Assembly (NCBI RefSeq): GCF_026262645.1
Contig: NZ_SHNO01000003.1
Span: 31,198 to 95,197, forward strand
Length of the DNA: 64,000 bases
Reading direction: 5' to 3'
DNA from: Candidatus Marimicrobium litorale
GTDB lineage: Bacteria > Pseudomonadota > Gammaproteobacteria > Pseudomonadales > Halieaceae
Shown here: positions 32,590 to 42,936 of the stretch, in pieces
Position numbering within the stretch: position 1 is the stretch's first letter
How the letters are laid out: each line of letters starts with the position of its first letter
Notes under the pieces: generated by a model
Database searches by the model: none
The model's input: only the letters and a program-made list of their open reading frames with translations
Told to the model about the DNA's origin: nothing
Translations under genes and position numbers: made by a program

Positions 32590-34419
32590 ATGACAGATGC
32601 TGCCAATCAACAGTCCAGGCTAAAAGATCTGATCGCGAAGGGTAAGGAACAGGGTTTCCTGACCTACTCAGAGGTCAACGATCACCTACCCCAGGATATT
32701 TCCGATCCGGATCAGGTCGAAGATATTATCCAGATGATCAATGACATGGGCATCCAGGTGTTTGAAGCGGCACCGGATGCTGATGAATTGCTCATGACGG
32801 AGGGAGATTCTTCAGCGGATGACATCGCCGCTGCCGAGGCGGCAGCGGCGCTGGCCGCAGTGGAAACAGAAGCAGGCCGCACGACAGACCCAGTGCGCAT
32901 GTACATGCGCGAAATGGGCACAGTAGAACTGCTCACCCGTGAGGGCGAAATCGTCATCGCCAAGCGGATCGAAGAAGGCATCCGGGAAATGCTGTCCGCT
33001 CTGGCCTGCTACCCCGGATCAGTTAAAAGAGTGCTGGACGACTACGACCTGGTCGCTAAAGAGGAGCGTCGTTTAAGCGATATCATGGTCGGATACCTGG
33101 ACCCCGCCGAGCACGTTCCCTCCGCGGCCGAGGTCGCCGAGGCAGCGGCCGAAGCAGCGCCACCCGCCGCGTCCAATGACGACGATGACGACGATGAAGC
33201 AGACACTGGTCCGGACCCGGTCGAGGCCAAAAAGCGCTTCTCCGCGCTGAAGCGCCAGCACAACAAGACCGAGAAGGCCATTGCTGCCAAAGGCCGCCAA
33301 GATAAAACCACCATCAAGGAAATGGAGAAACTGAGCAGTCTGTTTAAGTTCTTCAAATTCACCCCTCGTGTCTCTGACCCTCTGACCGATTCGCCGCGCA
33401 ACATTCTGTTGGGCATCCGCGATCAGGAGCGGCAAATCATGCGTATCGCCGTGAAGGTTTGCGGCATGCCACGAAAAGATTTCATCAGCTCCTATCAGGG
33501 TTCTGAAACCGATATGCGCTGGGCCGCGCGGCATGCGCGCAAAAAAACCTATGGCCCCAAGCTAGCAGCCGAAAAAGCGGAAATTCAGCGTCTACAGCGC
33601 CGCATGGCACAGATAGAAGAGAGAGTCGGCCTTACCGTTACCGAGATAAAGGAAATCAACCGCAACATGTCGATGGGCGAAGCCCGTGCACGACGCGCCA
33701 AAAAAGAAATGGTCGAAGCCAACCTGCGCCTGGTGATTTCTATCGCGAAAAAGTACACAAATCGCGGCCTGCAATTTCTGGATCTTATTCAGGAAGGCAA
33801 CATTGGACTGATGAAAGCTGTGGACAAGTTCGAATACCGACGGGGATACAAGTTCTCTACCTACGCCACATGGTGGATTCGTCAGGCGATAACGCGCTCC
33901 ATTGCCGACCAGGCACGCACCATCCGTATCCCGGTGCACATGATCGAGACCATCAACAAGCTGAACCGGATATCGCGCCAAATGCTGCAGGAAATGGGTC
34001 GCGAGCCGACACCGGAAGAACTCGGCGAACGCATGGACATGCCCGAGGACAAAGTACGTAAGGTACTCAAGATCGCCAAGGAACCCATCTCCATGGAAAC
34101 TCCTATCGGCGATGACGAGGATTCCCATCTGGGTGATTTCATCGAGGACAATACAATCAGTTCCCCCGTAGATTCCGCCACCGGGCAGGGCCTGCAGGAA
34201 GCTACCAAGGAAGTCCTCGCGGGCCTTACCGCACGGGAAGCAAAGGTATTGCGCATGCGCTTCGGGATTGACATGAACACAGACCACACGCTGGAAGAAG
34301 TAGGTAAACAGTTTGATGTCACGCGGGAGCGTATCCGACAGATCGAGGCCAAGGCGCTGCGCAAACTGCGTCATCCGACGCGCTCGGATTACTTGCGCAG
34401 CTTCCTCGACGAGAGTTAA
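32590..34419 (+). CDS. rpoD: RNA polymerase primary sigma factor RpoD (sigma-70)
   Basis: Housekeeping sigma factor. The 609-aa protein has region 1.1, region 1.2 ([21 protein letters not shown]), an acidic non-conserved region with a run of Asp around residues 197-203, region 2 ([36 protein letters not shown]), region 3 and the region 4.2 helix-turn-helix ([18 protein letters not shown]). Length and domains match gammaproteobacterial RpoD. It ends 25 bases before a very strong terminator. Confidence 0.98.
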   Translation: MTDAANQQSRLKDLIAKGKEQGFLTYSEVNDHLPQDISDPDQVEDIIQMINDMGIQVFEAAPDADELLMTEGDSSADDIAAAEAAAALAAVETEAGRTTDPVRMYMREMGTVELLTREGEIVIAKRIEEGIREMLSALACYPGSVKRVLDDYDLVAKEERRLSDIMVGYLDPAEHVPSAAEVAEAAAEAAPPAASNDDDDDDEADTGPDPVEAKKRFSALKRQHNKTEKAIAAKGRQDKTTIKEMEKLSSLFKFFKFTPRVSDPLTDSPRNILLGIRDQERQIMRIAVKVCGMPRKDFISSYQGSETDMRWAARHARKKTYGPKLAAEKAEIQRLQRRMAQIEERVGLTVTEIKEINRNMSMGEARARRAKKEMVEANLRLVISIAKKYTNRGLQFLDLIQEGNIGLMKAVDKFEYRRGYKFSTYATWWIRQAITRSIADQARTIRIPVHMIETINKLNRISRQMLQEMGREPTPEELGERMDMPEDKVRKVLKIAKEPISMETPIGDDEDSHLGDFIEDNTISSPVDSATGQGLQEATKEVLAGLTAREAKVLRMRFGIDMNTDHTLEEVGKQFDVTRERIRQIEAKALRKLRHPTRSDYLRSFLDES

Positions 34420-34444
34420 TTCTGGCGCGGCGAAACTCCCCCAG

Positions 34445-34495
34445 GGGGCAGAGCAGAGTTTCCATGTAAGGAAACTCTGCTCTGCCCCTTTTTTT
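34445..34495 (+). terminator. Rho-independent terminator after rpoD
   Basis: Perfect 19-base inverted repeat (34445-34463 and 34470-34488) with a 6-base loop, followed by seven T. This closes the rpsU-yqeY-dnaG-rpoD operon. Confidence 0.95.
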
Positions 34496-34557
34496 ATGCC
34501 CTGACGATCTGATGTCAGATAAGGGATATTCAGCTATCGCGTAAAACAGGTGCACTC

Positions 34558-35223
34558 ATGCTCAATATGAATTTCAACGAAAGAGTCGTGATAAACACCG
34601 CGCGCGTGGAGTGGAAAAGAAGTTCCATGCCCGGCGTATGGCGCAAGCCGCTCGCGCGTGAAGAGGCAGAACGCGGACATGCCACCAGCGTCGTGCGCTA
34701 TGAACCGGGCGCGGCTTTCTCATCGCACGACCACCCGGGTGGCGAGGAAATACTGGTGCTGGAGGGCGTCTTCTCCGACGGCAGCGGCGACTTTTGCGCC
34801 GGCACCTACTTCCGCAACCCCGCCGGCTATCGACACGCGCCCTTCAGCGAGCAGGGATGCGTGCTCCTGGTCAAGCTTCACCAGTTCCAACATGGCGATA
34901 CGCGACATGTCGTGGTTGACACCCATGCGAGTCCATTCAGACCAGGCTCCGGCAACCTGCAGGTGCTCTCGCTGCACGACTATGCGACAGAACATGTCGC
35001 GCTGGTGCGCTGGCCCGCCGGAGAGCGCTTTGTCAGGCACCGTCACGTCGGCGGCGAGGAAATTTTCGTGCTTTCTGGTGAACTGATCGATGAGCAGGGG
35101 CGATACCCCGCCGGGACATGGGTTCGCAGCCCACACCTCAGCGAGCATCATCCCTACGCCGAAGAGGACACACTCATCTGGGTCAAGGTCGGTCATTTGC
35201 CCGTGGCGGCCGGAAGCCGGTGA
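34558..35223 (+). CDS. ChrR-like double-cupin protein
   Basis: A 221-aa protein with two tandem cupin domains. Each carries a His-x-His plus Glu metal site: SSHDHPGGEEILVLEG near residue 60 and VRHRHVGGEEIFVLSG near residue 165, each followed by YRNP/VRSP-type strands. This matches the cupin domain of ChrR, the zinc anti-sigma factor of the singlet-oxygen response, but the N-terminal sigma-binding zinc domain is missing and no ECF sigma gene is adjacent. A stand-alone sensor or metal-dependent enzyme is therefore as likely. An ATG two codons later is an alternative start. Confidence 0.85.
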   Translation: MLNMNFNERVVINTARVEWKRSSMPGVWRKPLAREEAERGHATSVVRYEPGAAFSSHDHPGGEEILVLEGVFSDGSGDFCAGTYFRNPAGYRHAPFSEQGCVLLVKLHQFQHGDTRHVVVDTHASPFRPGSGNLQVLSLHDYATEHVALVRWPAGERFVRHRHVGGEEIFVLSGELIDEQGRYPAGTWVRSPHLSEHHPYAEEDTLIWVKVGHLPVAAGSR

Positions 35224-35810
35224 CTCCGTGAGACAGCCTCATCAAAGCCCCAAGTTAAGCCCGCCGCTAATCTCACTGGCACGACCGCGTAAACACACAG
35301 CGGTCATCGTCGCGCGGTCTATCAACGGAGGACCCCCATTGCCTAAAGGACACCCTAAAAGCAGACCATCAAAGGCGTCGGTGGAAAATGAACAGCACCG
35401 CCACTCGCACACGCACCCGCTTTTAAAAAACAGACCGTAAACGGCATGGTCGGGCGGTTACAGCCTGAGGGCGCTCGCTGGCCTTCGGACTGCGGCGGTG
35501 ACGATGAACGCGCCGCAAGAACACTCTCGTTTTACTTGCCCCGTTGCGGCGCGAGTGCGCCTCATTCTGGTGCGCCGCTAATCGTTATGTCGGCCTGGCG
35601 TGTTGTCGGTATGCCCTCGATCGCGTAATTGGCGCGTACGAAACCGCTTTCCTCATCATTATTGTGACACTGGCTCAATCCTTGCTTTACAGCTAACAGG
35701 CGGCGAGCGGTATGATTTTGAGCACGTGTTAGGTCAGTGTCATCTGCCCGTCATGATTCATCCGTAATGTACGTCGCTCATTGCCGCACGTTCCACTGCA
35801 GGAGAGAAAC
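35224..35810 (+). other. 587-base gap without a convincing gene
   Basis: Short frames here lack family resemblance. One small ORF with a good ribosome site is listed separately. The stretch 35680-35800 before the HAD-acyltransferase gene is probably its promoter region, but I see no clear -35/-10 pair. No tRNA or repeat was recognised. Confidence 0.5.
35339..35440 (+). CDS. Possible 33-aa small protein, His-rich
   Basis: A TTG start seven bases after GGAGG, in an otherwise empty region. The product is strongly basic with a QHRHSHTHP segment that could bind metal. There is no homology I recognise, and the frame could be chance; the ribosome site is the only positive evidence. Confidence 0.2.
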   Translation: MPKGHPKSRPSKASVENEQHRHSHTHPLLKNRP

Positions 35811-37292
35811 ATGTCTGTTCACACGCTAGACCACCATCTGGAAACGATCGGCCAAACGCAGGATAGCCCGTCGGTCGCATTTTTTGATTTGGATCGCACA
35901 CTGATTGCTGGATTTTCCATTGTTGGCATGGCCCGAGAGCGTATTCGTCACGGTCTTACCCGCGGCGATTTGCGCGAGTCGTCTGTAATTCTAGCCGACC
36001 TCCTGCGCCAGCAACGCAACATGGAAAAAGGCCAGAAAGGTCCGGGATATAAACGCCTTGTGACGAGTCTGTCAAAATCCTTAAAGGGACTGTCCGAGGA
36101 AACACTCATTCGTTTGGGCGACCAGGCCTATGACAATACTATCGCCCGCAGCCTTTACAGCGAAGCGATCGCCCTCGTAGAGGCGCACCGTCGCGCCGGC
36201 CATCGTCTGGTGATTGTCAGTGCAGCCACCCACTATCAGATCGATCCGATCGCGCGGGTGCTGGGCATAGAAGAGGTCTGCTGCACCGGTCTGGAAGTCG
36301 AGAACGGCATATTTACCGGCGCAACACTGGCACCACTTTGCTACGGAGAGGGCAAGGCGATGGCAGCGCGACGGGTGTGCAAGCGACTCGGTGTTGCGTT
36401 CAAGCACTGTTGGTTTTACTCAGACTCCATCGACGACCTGCCCCTGCTGAGCAAGGTGGGAAACCCGGTAGCCGTCAATGCCACGGAGCAACTGAGGACA
36501 CACGCCAGCAAGCAGGGTTGGACCCAACTGCAATTCAAAACTCGCGGCATGCCCAGTCTGGAAACCGTATTTCGCACTCTGCTGACACTACAGACCGTGG
36601 CGGCAACCACTGCCTGGTGCGCTCTCGGCGAGCGAATGGGTATTAAAAAGCTGGCGCCTCCCAACCTCGTGACACAGATGGTGGGCGAAATCGGCAGCGG
36701 GTTTGCGGGTATCGATATCGAGGTAGAGGGGGCCGAGCACCTGACCCGGAACAGGCCCGCCGTTTTCATTTTTAATCACCAGAGCATGCTGGATGCGATG
36801 GTGCTGGCACATCTGCTCCGCCGGGACGCCGTTGCCGTGTGTAAAAAAGAGCTCGCCACAAACCCCTTTACTGGCGCACTGCTGCGCCGAGCCAACACCC
36901 TCTTCGTCGACCGGGAGAGCGCTAATCAATCGGCCTTGCTGAAAGAGTCTCTGGAGGTGCTTGACAGCGGTCGCTCACTGGTCATATCGCCAGAAGGCAC
37001 ACGTTCAACACTTGGGGAGATACAGCCTTTCAAACACGGGGCTTTTTACCTTGCCAAAAAGGCGGGTGTGCCGGTAGTACCTGTGGTGCTTCACAATGTG
37101 AAGGATGCCTTACCCAACGGCGGCCTACTGATACGCGCAACTACGATAAGGGTCACGGTCCTGCCCCCAATGGAACCGGCCCGGATGGGCGGCGTGCGCA
37201 AGGCGTGTGAAAAAATGGAGCAGGCGTATGACCGTGTTCTGGGGCAATCCGAGATCGCCAACCTGCCCTCAGCCCTGCGACGAGCCGGCTGA
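35811..37292 (+). CDS. HAD-IB phosphatase fused to PlsC-type acyltransferase
   Basis: A 493-aa two-domain protein. The start ATG at 35811 follows a CAGGAG ribosome site. The N-terminal domain (about residues 20-230) is a HAD-IB hydrolase with FFDLDRTLIAG, VIVSAATHY and YSDSIDDLPLL. The C-terminal domain (about residues 290-480) is a 1-acyl-glycerol-3-phosphate acyltransferase with the catalytic NHQSMLD (HxxxxD) and SPEGTRST. Such fusions are known in actinobacteria and marine gammaproteobacteria. It probably acts on phospholipids at the inner membrane, but the substrate of the HAD half is unknown. Confidence 0.9.
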   Translation: MSVHTLDHHLETIGQTQDSPSVAFFDLDRTLIAGFSIVGMARERIRHGLTRGDLRESSVILADLLRQQRNMEKGQKGPGYKRLVTSLSKSLKGLSEETLIRLGDQAYDNTIARSLYSEAIALVEAHRRAGHRLVIVSAATHYQIDPIARVLGIEEVCCTGLEVENGIFTGATLAPLCYGEGKAMAARRVCKRLGVAFKHCWFYSDSIDDLPLLSKVGNPVAVNATEQLRTHASKQGWTQLQFKTRGMPSLETVFRTLLTLQTVAATTAWCALGERMGIKKLAPPNLVTQMVGEIGSGFAGIDIEVEGAEHLTRNRPAVFIFNHQSMLDAMVLAHLLRRDAVAVCKKELATNPFTGALLRRANTLFVDRESANQSALLKESLEVLDSGRSLVISPEGTRSTLGEIQPFKHGAFYLAKKAGVPVVPVVLHNVKDALPNGGLLIRATTIRVTVLPPMEPARMGGVRKACEKMEQAYDRVLGQSEIANLPSALRRAG

Positions 37293-37320
37293 GGGAGTAG
37301 AACCGCAAGGGCCGCAGGGG

Positions 37321-38724
37321 TTAAGGCTGCTGCAACACCTCCTGCTGCAATAACTGAAAGTCCGGCAGTGACAGTGTCCCGTCAAAGTCGAGATCGCACA
37401 CGATCTGTTCATTGGCGGAGAGCACAGCACTGTTCAGCAGGTGTTGCTGCAGTAGTAGTAAATCACCCACACTGCGACCCGCGATCGAATCCACGTCACA
37501 GGGAAACTGAGATACGGCGGGATCAGTACCCGCAGCGATCTCCGCACCATCAGAAACGCCATCGTCGTCACTGTCAGCGTTGTTGGGATCGATACCCAGT
37601 GCGATTTCTGTGCCGTCCAGCACGCCATCGGCGTCACTGTCGGGATTATTGGGATCGCTGCCCGTGTCGCTTGCGTCGATGAAGACACCGGTGCCTGTTT
37701 CAACCTCATCAATCAGGCCGTCCTCGTCGCTATCGACAGGGGCGACTGACGACACCACCAGTGAGTTAATACGAAAGGTAGAATTGCCGATCGCCCCGCG
37801 GTTCGGCGTACTGACGGAAAAACTGGTGACCTCCTGCTCAACACTGTACTCCCAGTTGGATAGGTCTCCACCTGTGCGGCTGGCATTGTTCTCATCGATT
37901 GTCGTGACACCACCGCCGTTTAATGACAGTTCAGCTCGCTCACTGGTCGCAATCGGCTCGAATAGATCGAAGGCAATACTATCCAGAACAACCACTTCGC
38001 TGAACGTAAACGATAGTGTCTCACGGGTAGAACCTGTCCAGTAATTATCCAGAGCACCGTCGTCCAATGTGGCGGTATGATTGCCGAGCCCCGATGAACC
38101 CTGGGTAACGCTGCCCGAACTGGCAACAATATTGAGGCTCACGGAGCTGCCATCGCCGGGATCAAACGTGTATTGCGTAGGTCCGCCGCCGGTAAAGTCG
38201 ATGGTGGCAGGCGGACCGGGAGGCGGTGTGCCTCCGGTCACCAAGGTAATGCTCTGCTCTATAGTGGCACCCGAATTAGTGTCGCGCACTGCAAACGTCG
38301 TCATACCCAGGGGGGACAAGTCAAACGTAATTGGGTCGGCTAGAAAATCGGTGCCAAACGCACTGGTGACACTACCGCAACCGTTTACTAAACCCCCGTT
38401 ATTGGTGCAGTTGATTAATTGGCTGCTGCCACTGACACCACTGAGGTTATCAGTAGAAAATACCCCTGTGATGGTAGCAACGGTGTTGGTAGTGGTGTCG
38501 GTAAAGCCCGTGACGGTAGTCGTTGTAAGGTTTAGCGTGAGCGTACCTGCCACCGCATCCAGTGTTGCGGTACCGCTACCACTGCCGCTGCCCGATGTGA
38601 CACCGGATACAGTAATGGATTGACTGACACTGAAGGATGTCGCAAAAGCGACGTTGCCCAGCGAGGCCGCAGCCATGACCAGCACCCCGGCAAGTTTTTT
38701 GACCGGAAAAATAAACACTGGCAT
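37321..38724 (-). CDS. Secreted protein with thrombospondin type-3-like calcium repeats and dockerin-like C-terminus
   Basis: A 467-aa exported protein. Residues 1-29 form a signal peptide ending near NVAFATS. The middle is Ser/Thr/Gly-rich beta sequence. Residues about 335-400 hold repeated Asp-rich calcium loops (DSDEDGLID, DSDADGVLDG, DSDDDGVSDG), and the last 60 residues resemble one or two dockerin/EF-type loops (CDVDSIAGRSVGDLLLLQQ, CDLDFDGTLSLPDFQLLQQ). It follows a lipoprotein gene by 6 bases and is likely co-transcribed. Function unknown; a calcium-stabilised surface or matrix protein is an inference. Confidence 0.75.
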   Translation of the reverse strand: MPVFIFPVKKLAGVLVMAAASLGNVAFATSFSVSQSITVSGVTSGSGSGSGTATLDAVAGTLTLNLTTTTVTGFTDTTTNTVATITGVFSTDNLSGVSGSSQLINCTNNGGLVNGCGSVTSAFGTDFLADPITFDLSPLGMTTFAVRDTNSGATIEQSITLVTGGTPPPGPPATIDFTGGGPTQYTFDPGDGSSVSLNIVASSGSVTQGSSGLGNHTATLDDGALDNYWTGSTRETLSFTFSEVVVLDSIAFDLFEPIATSERAELSLNGGGVTTIDENNASRTGGDLSNWEYSVEQEVTSFSVSTPNRGAIGNSTFRINSLVVSSVAPVDSDEDGLIDEVETGTGVFIDASDTGSDPNNPDSDADGVLDGTEIALGIDPNNADSDDDGVSDGAEIAAGTDPAVSQFPCDVDSIAGRSVGDLLLLQQHLLNSAVLSANEQIVCDLDFDGTLSLPDFQLLQQEVLQQP

Positions 38725-38730
38725 GTCCTC

Positions 38731-39720
38731 CTATAGATCCGCGTTGTGCGTCAGCACAGGCGAGATGCCCGTAAGAATCGACCCATCGGTGCCAATGTAG
38801 TAACTATTGCCTGCATTGATACTGAAACTGGCCTTGGCCTGTGTCACCGCTGAGGTTGCGCCCGACTTGAAATACAGCAGTTTTACTGCGAGGCCAGAGA
38901 GGGGCGTGGTATTTTGTGTCGCGTTGGCCTCGTCGGAAAAACCCGCTGCGTTGAGCAGCGTGACATAAAGAGTGCCGGTGCCGTCGCCATTGGCGACATG
39001 ATTGTAGTTGAGCTGCACATAGGGATTATGATCGACTGGCACAACCATCGGTTCAGCGCCCGCTGCGAAAAAACTGTCGTCGTTGTATTCAATTTCGAGG
39101 AAGGCTCCCCCGGCTTGACTGACCCCGGCAAGATTGTCGGGGGCGATCAAAAAGTTATCTCCATACTGGGTATAACCCACAAACTGGCGGTCATAGTCGC
39201 CATCACGAGCCGATGTGCCAGCGATAATCTCTACAGGTATGGCGCTGAGGTCCCCTTCCATCGCATCGGCGATATTGGTTAACTTGGGAGAAGTTATCTC
39301 CACAGTCGCCGCACCAACCGCCAGCGGCAAGGGCGTTTCCGGCATACCGGGAGGGTTCAATGGCACAACCACAAACCAACCGCCATCAAAAGCACTCATA
39401 CCCGATAGTCCGAACAAATCGATTTGACCGTCAATGACACCTGCGTTCAGGCGAGCAGCATAATCGGGGAATGACTTGAATACGAATAAGGCCTCGAGGT
39501 CATGCTCCACGCTACTTGCATCGGTGAGCGTAATACTGAGATCGCTTGCCTTGAGAACGGCTTCACCACCGCTGTTACGCTCAATACCGCCCAAACCGAG
39601 AACAATCCGGTCTCCCGCGCGCGCATATCCTGGCACGGGCTTGGTCTGCACACAGCCCACTACCCATAACAACGTCAGGCACAACACTGAACATCTAAGT
39701 CCTGTCGACAACACAAACAT
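38731..39720 (-). CDS. Putative lipoprotein of unknown function
   Basis: A 329-aa protein with an N-terminal lipoprotein signal (hydrophobic stretch then LLWVVGC, the Cys near residue 23). The mature part is predicted beta-rich with repeated aromatic and glycine positions and no catalytic motif I recognise. It is the first gene of a two-gene leftward unit with the calcium-repeat protein. Outer-membrane anchoring and a partnership with that protein are inferences from gene order. Confidence 0.7.
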   Translation of the reverse strand: MFVLSTGLRCSVLCLTLLWVVGCVQTKPVPGYARAGDRIVLGLGGIERNSGGEAVLKASDLSITLTDASSVEHDLEALFVFKSFPDYAARLNAGVIDGQIDLFGLSGMSAFDGGWFVVVPLNPPGMPETPLPLAVGAATVEITSPKLTNIADAMEGDLSAIPVEIIAGTSARDGDYDRQFVGYTQYGDNFLIAPDNLAGVSQAGGAFLEIEYNDDSFFAAGAEPMVVPVDHNPYVQLNYNHVANGDGTGTLYVTLLNAAGFSDEANATQNTTPLSGLAVKLLYFKSGATSAVTQAKASFSINAGNSYYIGTDGSILTGISPVLTHNADL

Positions 39721-40301
39721 AGTTTTACTCTCTTATTTTTATTACATTTATTTAGCGACCAGAAGGTACAACCGTTTGTTCCCGTCTGGCGACTGGACGA
39801 GCGGGCGACGCAGTGCGTCTTGCCCAGCTCGCTGCGCACCGTAACAAAGGCTGCCCCCGATTGATTCGCTCGAAGCGACTAATGTCTTAAAGAAATCGCA
39901 GAAAAACTGGCCGAGTATGAGTAAGTAGACATAAGAAAACATTCTTACTTGAGCGCGGCGCGCTTTTAAAAACGCGCGCAGAGCTGCACTCTGACAGTAA
40001 AACAGTGTCGTTTGCACATCTGGGGGTTTTTCACTTGCAATTGAAATAGCCGCCACGTAGAGTCCAAACCGCTGGCCAAGGCCGGCCCGCGACATCCTGG
40101 TTGCAGACGCCCGCAGGCGTCCTCCGCATTGTCCAAGTGACACTGTGGGTCCACTTCACTGTAAGTGCCTCTTTGAATGCCGCATGTGCCAACGGGCACA
40201 ACACGGTAAGTTCACCGTTTCGAATTCGATTCAGTGCACCCGCCATTCCCTGCCGGCAGGCAGTTGTTATCAGCGGTGCCAAATCACCCTAAAGGAAATT
40301 T
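39721..40301 (+). other. 581-base divergent region ahead of rhlE with strong hairpins
   Basis: No convincing gene. Imperfect but strong inverted repeats occur near 39799-39830 (arms GAGCGGGCGACGC and GCGTCTTGCCCAGCTC) and near 39955-39985 (GCGCGC around an AT-rich loop). The last 250 bases before rhlE could be a long structured 5' leader, as known for some cold-regulated RNA helicases, but no promoter was placed. Confidence 0.45.
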
Positions 40302-41585
40302 ATGAGTTTTAACGACCTTGGCCTTATAGAGCCAATAGCCCGCGCTGTAAGCGAAAAAGGCTACACCACCCCCTCGCCCATTCAGGCGAAATCGATCCCT
40401 GTTGTACTTCAGGGAAAAGACCTGATGGCGTCCGCCCAAACCGGGACGGGAAAAACCGCCGCTTTTGTGTTGCCTTTGCTGCAGCAACTGGCAAGTGGCC
40501 CACGACCGGGCGCGAAAAATGTGCGCGCGCTTATTGTGACACCTACCCGCGAACTGGCCGCACAAATACAGGCTAATATTGATGAATACAGCACACACCT
40601 CCGTCTATCCAACCTTGTGGTATTCGGCGGCGTGAATATCCGCCCGCAAATTCGTACGCTACAACGCGGTGTGGACATCCTGGTGGCTACACCGGGACGG
40701 TTGCTTGACCTTCATGGCCAACACGCGGTCAACCTGAGCGAGGTAGACATTCTGGTTCTGGATGAGGCAGATCGTATGCTCGACATGGGGTTCATTCATG
40801 ACATTCGCAGGATTCAAAAGCTGCTGCCCAAAAAGAAGCAGTCGCTACTGTTCAGTGCCACCTTTTCATCCGAGATTCGCCAGTTAGCCAAGACCATGTT
40901 GCACCAGCCCGTCGAAGTTGACGTAGCACCGCGCAATACGACAGTGGAAACAGTGAGCCAGCGTATTCACCCGGTGGATAAGGGGCGCAAGTCGGCCCTG
41001 CTGCAACACCTGATCCTTGATAATCAATGGCAACAGGTGTTGGTATTCAGCCGCACCAAGCACGGTGCCAACAAACTGGTGAAAACTCTGTTAAAAGCAG
41101 ACATCCCGGCCGTGGCGATACACGGTAACAAAAGCCAGGCTCACCGCACACGTGCACTTGCAGATTTCAAGGCCGGTAAAGTTGACGTCATGGTCGCTAC
41201 CGATATCGCGGCACGCGGTATCGATATCGCTGACTTGCCCCATGTTATTAACTTCGACCTGCCGAATGTCCCGGAGGATTATGTCCACCGCATAGGCCGC
41301 ACGGGCCGCGCCGGTGCCGAGGGAGAAGCGATCTCACTGGTCAGCGCCGATGAAATCAAGCAACTGCGAGATATCGAACGACTGATTCAGGATACGCTGG
41401 AACGAGACGAAATCGAGGGCTTTGAACCAGAGCATCAACTCCCTGAGTCGAGGCAGGGCGGACAGCCAAGACGCCGTCAGCCGTCAGAGAAATCCGGCGG
41501 CAACAAGGTGTCCAGCATCGACCAGCGCAAGAATAATTCGCGCCGCCGCCGGCCGCCGCGCAACCGAAAGCCCAGCGCAGCATAA
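40302..41585 (+). CDS. rhlE: DEAD-box RNA helicase, RhlE type
   Basis: ATP-dependent RNA helicase of ribosome assembly and RNA turnover. The 427-aa protein has all core motifs: Q-motif (GYTTPSPIQ), [47 protein letters not shown], and [11 protein letters not shown] basic, disordered tail of about 50 residues (rich in Arg, Asn, Gln) follows. A GGAA ribosome site precedes the ATG. Possibly cold-regulated through its long leader. Confidence 0.93.
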   Translation: MSFNDLGLIEPIARAVSEKGYTTPSPIQAKSIPVVLQGKDLMASAQTGTGKTAAFVLPLLQQLASGPRPGAKNVRALIVTPTRELAAQIQANIDEYSTHLRLSNLVVFGGVNIRPQIRTLQRGVDILVATPGRLLDLHGQHAVNLSEVDILVLDEADRMLDMGFIHDIRRIQKLLPKKKQSLLFSATFSSEIRQLAKTMLHQPVEVDVAPRNTTVETVSQRIHPVDKGRKSALLQHLILDNQWQQVLVFSRTKHGANKLVKTLLKADIPAVAIHGNKSQAHRTRALADFKAGKVDVMVATDIAARGIDIADLPHVINFDLPNVPEDYVHRIGRTGRAGAEGEAISLVSADEIKQLRDIERLIQDTLERDEIEGFEPEHQLPESRQGGQPRRRQPSEKSGGNKVSSIDQRKNNSRRRRPPRNRKPSAA

Positions 41586-41646
41586 GGGCTACTGCCTCGA
41601 TAAACACCCCGCGGGTAGCTTGAACGCACGGTGTGCCGTAGCGTTT

Positions 41647-41675
41647 AGCGCGAGATAACAGAAAACTCGCGCTTT
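41647..41675 (+). terminator. Possible terminator after rhlE
   Basis: Perfect 8-base stem AGCGCGAG/CTCGCGCT (41647-41654 and 41666-41673) with an 11-base A-rich loop, followed only by TT. The U run is too short for confidence. Confidence 0.35.
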
Positions 41676-41757
41676 AACCCCACATCTGGGTTACGGTAGT
41701 GTTTCTTGTTTTTCCTGCGGGAGGTACTGAATCCAAACTCCTTATTCCGGCCCTGAT

Positions 41758-42405
41758 GTGCCCCTGCGTTTTCGCTACCAGACCTTTGAGTTTGGTGACA
41801 GCGATATCCATCTGCGCTCATTGCGCGACACCCAGCAGTATAGCGACCCTGGCGGTAAAGCACTCGGCCTTGGCATATCACCTGCGAATTGGGCATTGTT
41901 CGGAGTGGTGTGGGACTCCAGTCAGGTACTGGCACGACTCATGGCGGATTTCGATATTGACGGCAAGCGAACCCTGGAGCTGGGCTGTGGAATGGCGCTC
42001 TCCAGCCTGCTACTCAATCGCCGGGGCGCAGACATCACCGCTACCGACTACCATCCGGAAGCGGGTGCATTTCTCGAGGCCAATACACGGCTAAACGAAG
42101 ATTCGGATATTCCCTTTTTCAGGGCAGACTGGAATCAGCATGGCAGCAAGGAGGGCCTCTTTGACCTGATTATTGCTAGCGACGTCCTGTACGAGAACTT
42201 CAACCTGTCCTCTCTCGCCCGCTTTGTTGAGGATCATGCAAGGCCGACTTGCGACGTTGTCGTTGTCGACCCAGGAAGAAAGCAACAGGGCGCCTTCGCA
42301 AAACTGATGTCTCTTTATGGCTTTACCTACGAGCGGGAAAAAGCGCGAGATTTGTCTGGTCTGGAAAAACCGTTTAACGGTTCTATTCTAAAGTTCAGCC
42401 GCTGA
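41758..42405 (+). CDS. Class I SAM-dependent methyltransferase
   Basis: A 215-aa protein starting at GTG. It has the SAM motif TLELGCGMALSSLLLNRRGA, the acidic loop TATDYHPEA, and DLIIASDVLYENFN in the motif IV position. The overall form resembles the METTL21/FAM86 or nicotinamide N-methyltransferase-like group, some of which methylate protein lysines. Substrate unknown. It is convergent with the channel gene. Confidence 0.8.
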   Translation: MPLRFRYQTFEFGDSDIHLRSLRDTQQYSDPGGKALGLGISPANWALFGVVWDSSQVLARLMADFDIDGKRTLELGCGMALSSLLLNRRGADITATDYHPEAGAFLEANTRLNEDSDIPFFRADWNQHGSKEGLFDLIIASDVLYENFNLSSLARFVEDHARPTCDVVVVDPGRKQQGAFAKLMSLYGFTYEREKARDLSGLEKPFNGSILKFSR

Positions 42406-42600
42406 CGGTATTGATTGGCGAATGAGGAGCTGCCGTTTATCAGGCGCGTCTCTAAAGCGTATTACTTGCCTCAGTCGACCGCGCACAAGCGCAGCAAATG
42501 CACACTGTATGAATTTCTTATCGTTTTATTTGAAACCAAACACGCCCGAAATCGAGAAAGCAATAAATGCAGCCGCAATCAAGGTGAGGCGAAATAGATG

Positions 42601-42936
42601 TCACTCTTCAGTGATGCGCGTTACTTCTACTGCGTCACGAAGCGCATGGACAGCTGTCGCAACTATCATACCGGTAACAATGATACCGACCACACCGAGA
42701 CCTATAGCCACCAGCCTTCCCACCGCCGTAACTGGCGCAATATCTCCATAGCCGATAGTCAGGCCAGTAATCATCGCAAAATAGAATCCGTCTCCAAAAG
42801 GCAGGTTCTCGGCGCGCCCGACAACAAAACCACCTGCGACTACAACACCAAATAGCACGCCGTATATACTTTTCGTCTGCCAGAAGACATACCCAAAGCT
42901 GCGAAAAAAGTGTCTCACTAACGTATCCCCAGCCAT
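42601..42936 (-). CDS. Small two-helix potassium channel
   Basis: A 111-aa membrane protein with the minimal pore architecture: TM1 (about residues 24-40), pore helix with the K+ selectivity filter TIGYGD (60-65), and TM2 (about 72-95). There is no voltage sensor and no C-terminal RCK domain. A tetramer like KcsA is expected. The start used is MAGDTL; a GTG five codons upstream is possible. Confidence 0.85.
   Translation of the reverse strand: MAGDTLVRHFFRSFGYVFWQTKSIYGVLFGVVVAGGFVVGRAENLPFGDGFYFAMITGLTIGYGDIAPVTAVGRLVAIGLGVVGIIVTGMIVATAVHALRDAVEVTRITEE

Noticed and set aside
35446..35628. 60-codon ORF in the gap after the cupin gene
   Set aside because: No ribosome site or resemblance to any family; composition like translated non-coding DNA.
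39748..40143. 131-codon minus-strand ORF in the rhlE upstream region
   Set aside because: No ribosome site, no family, spans the hairpins; treated as non-coding.
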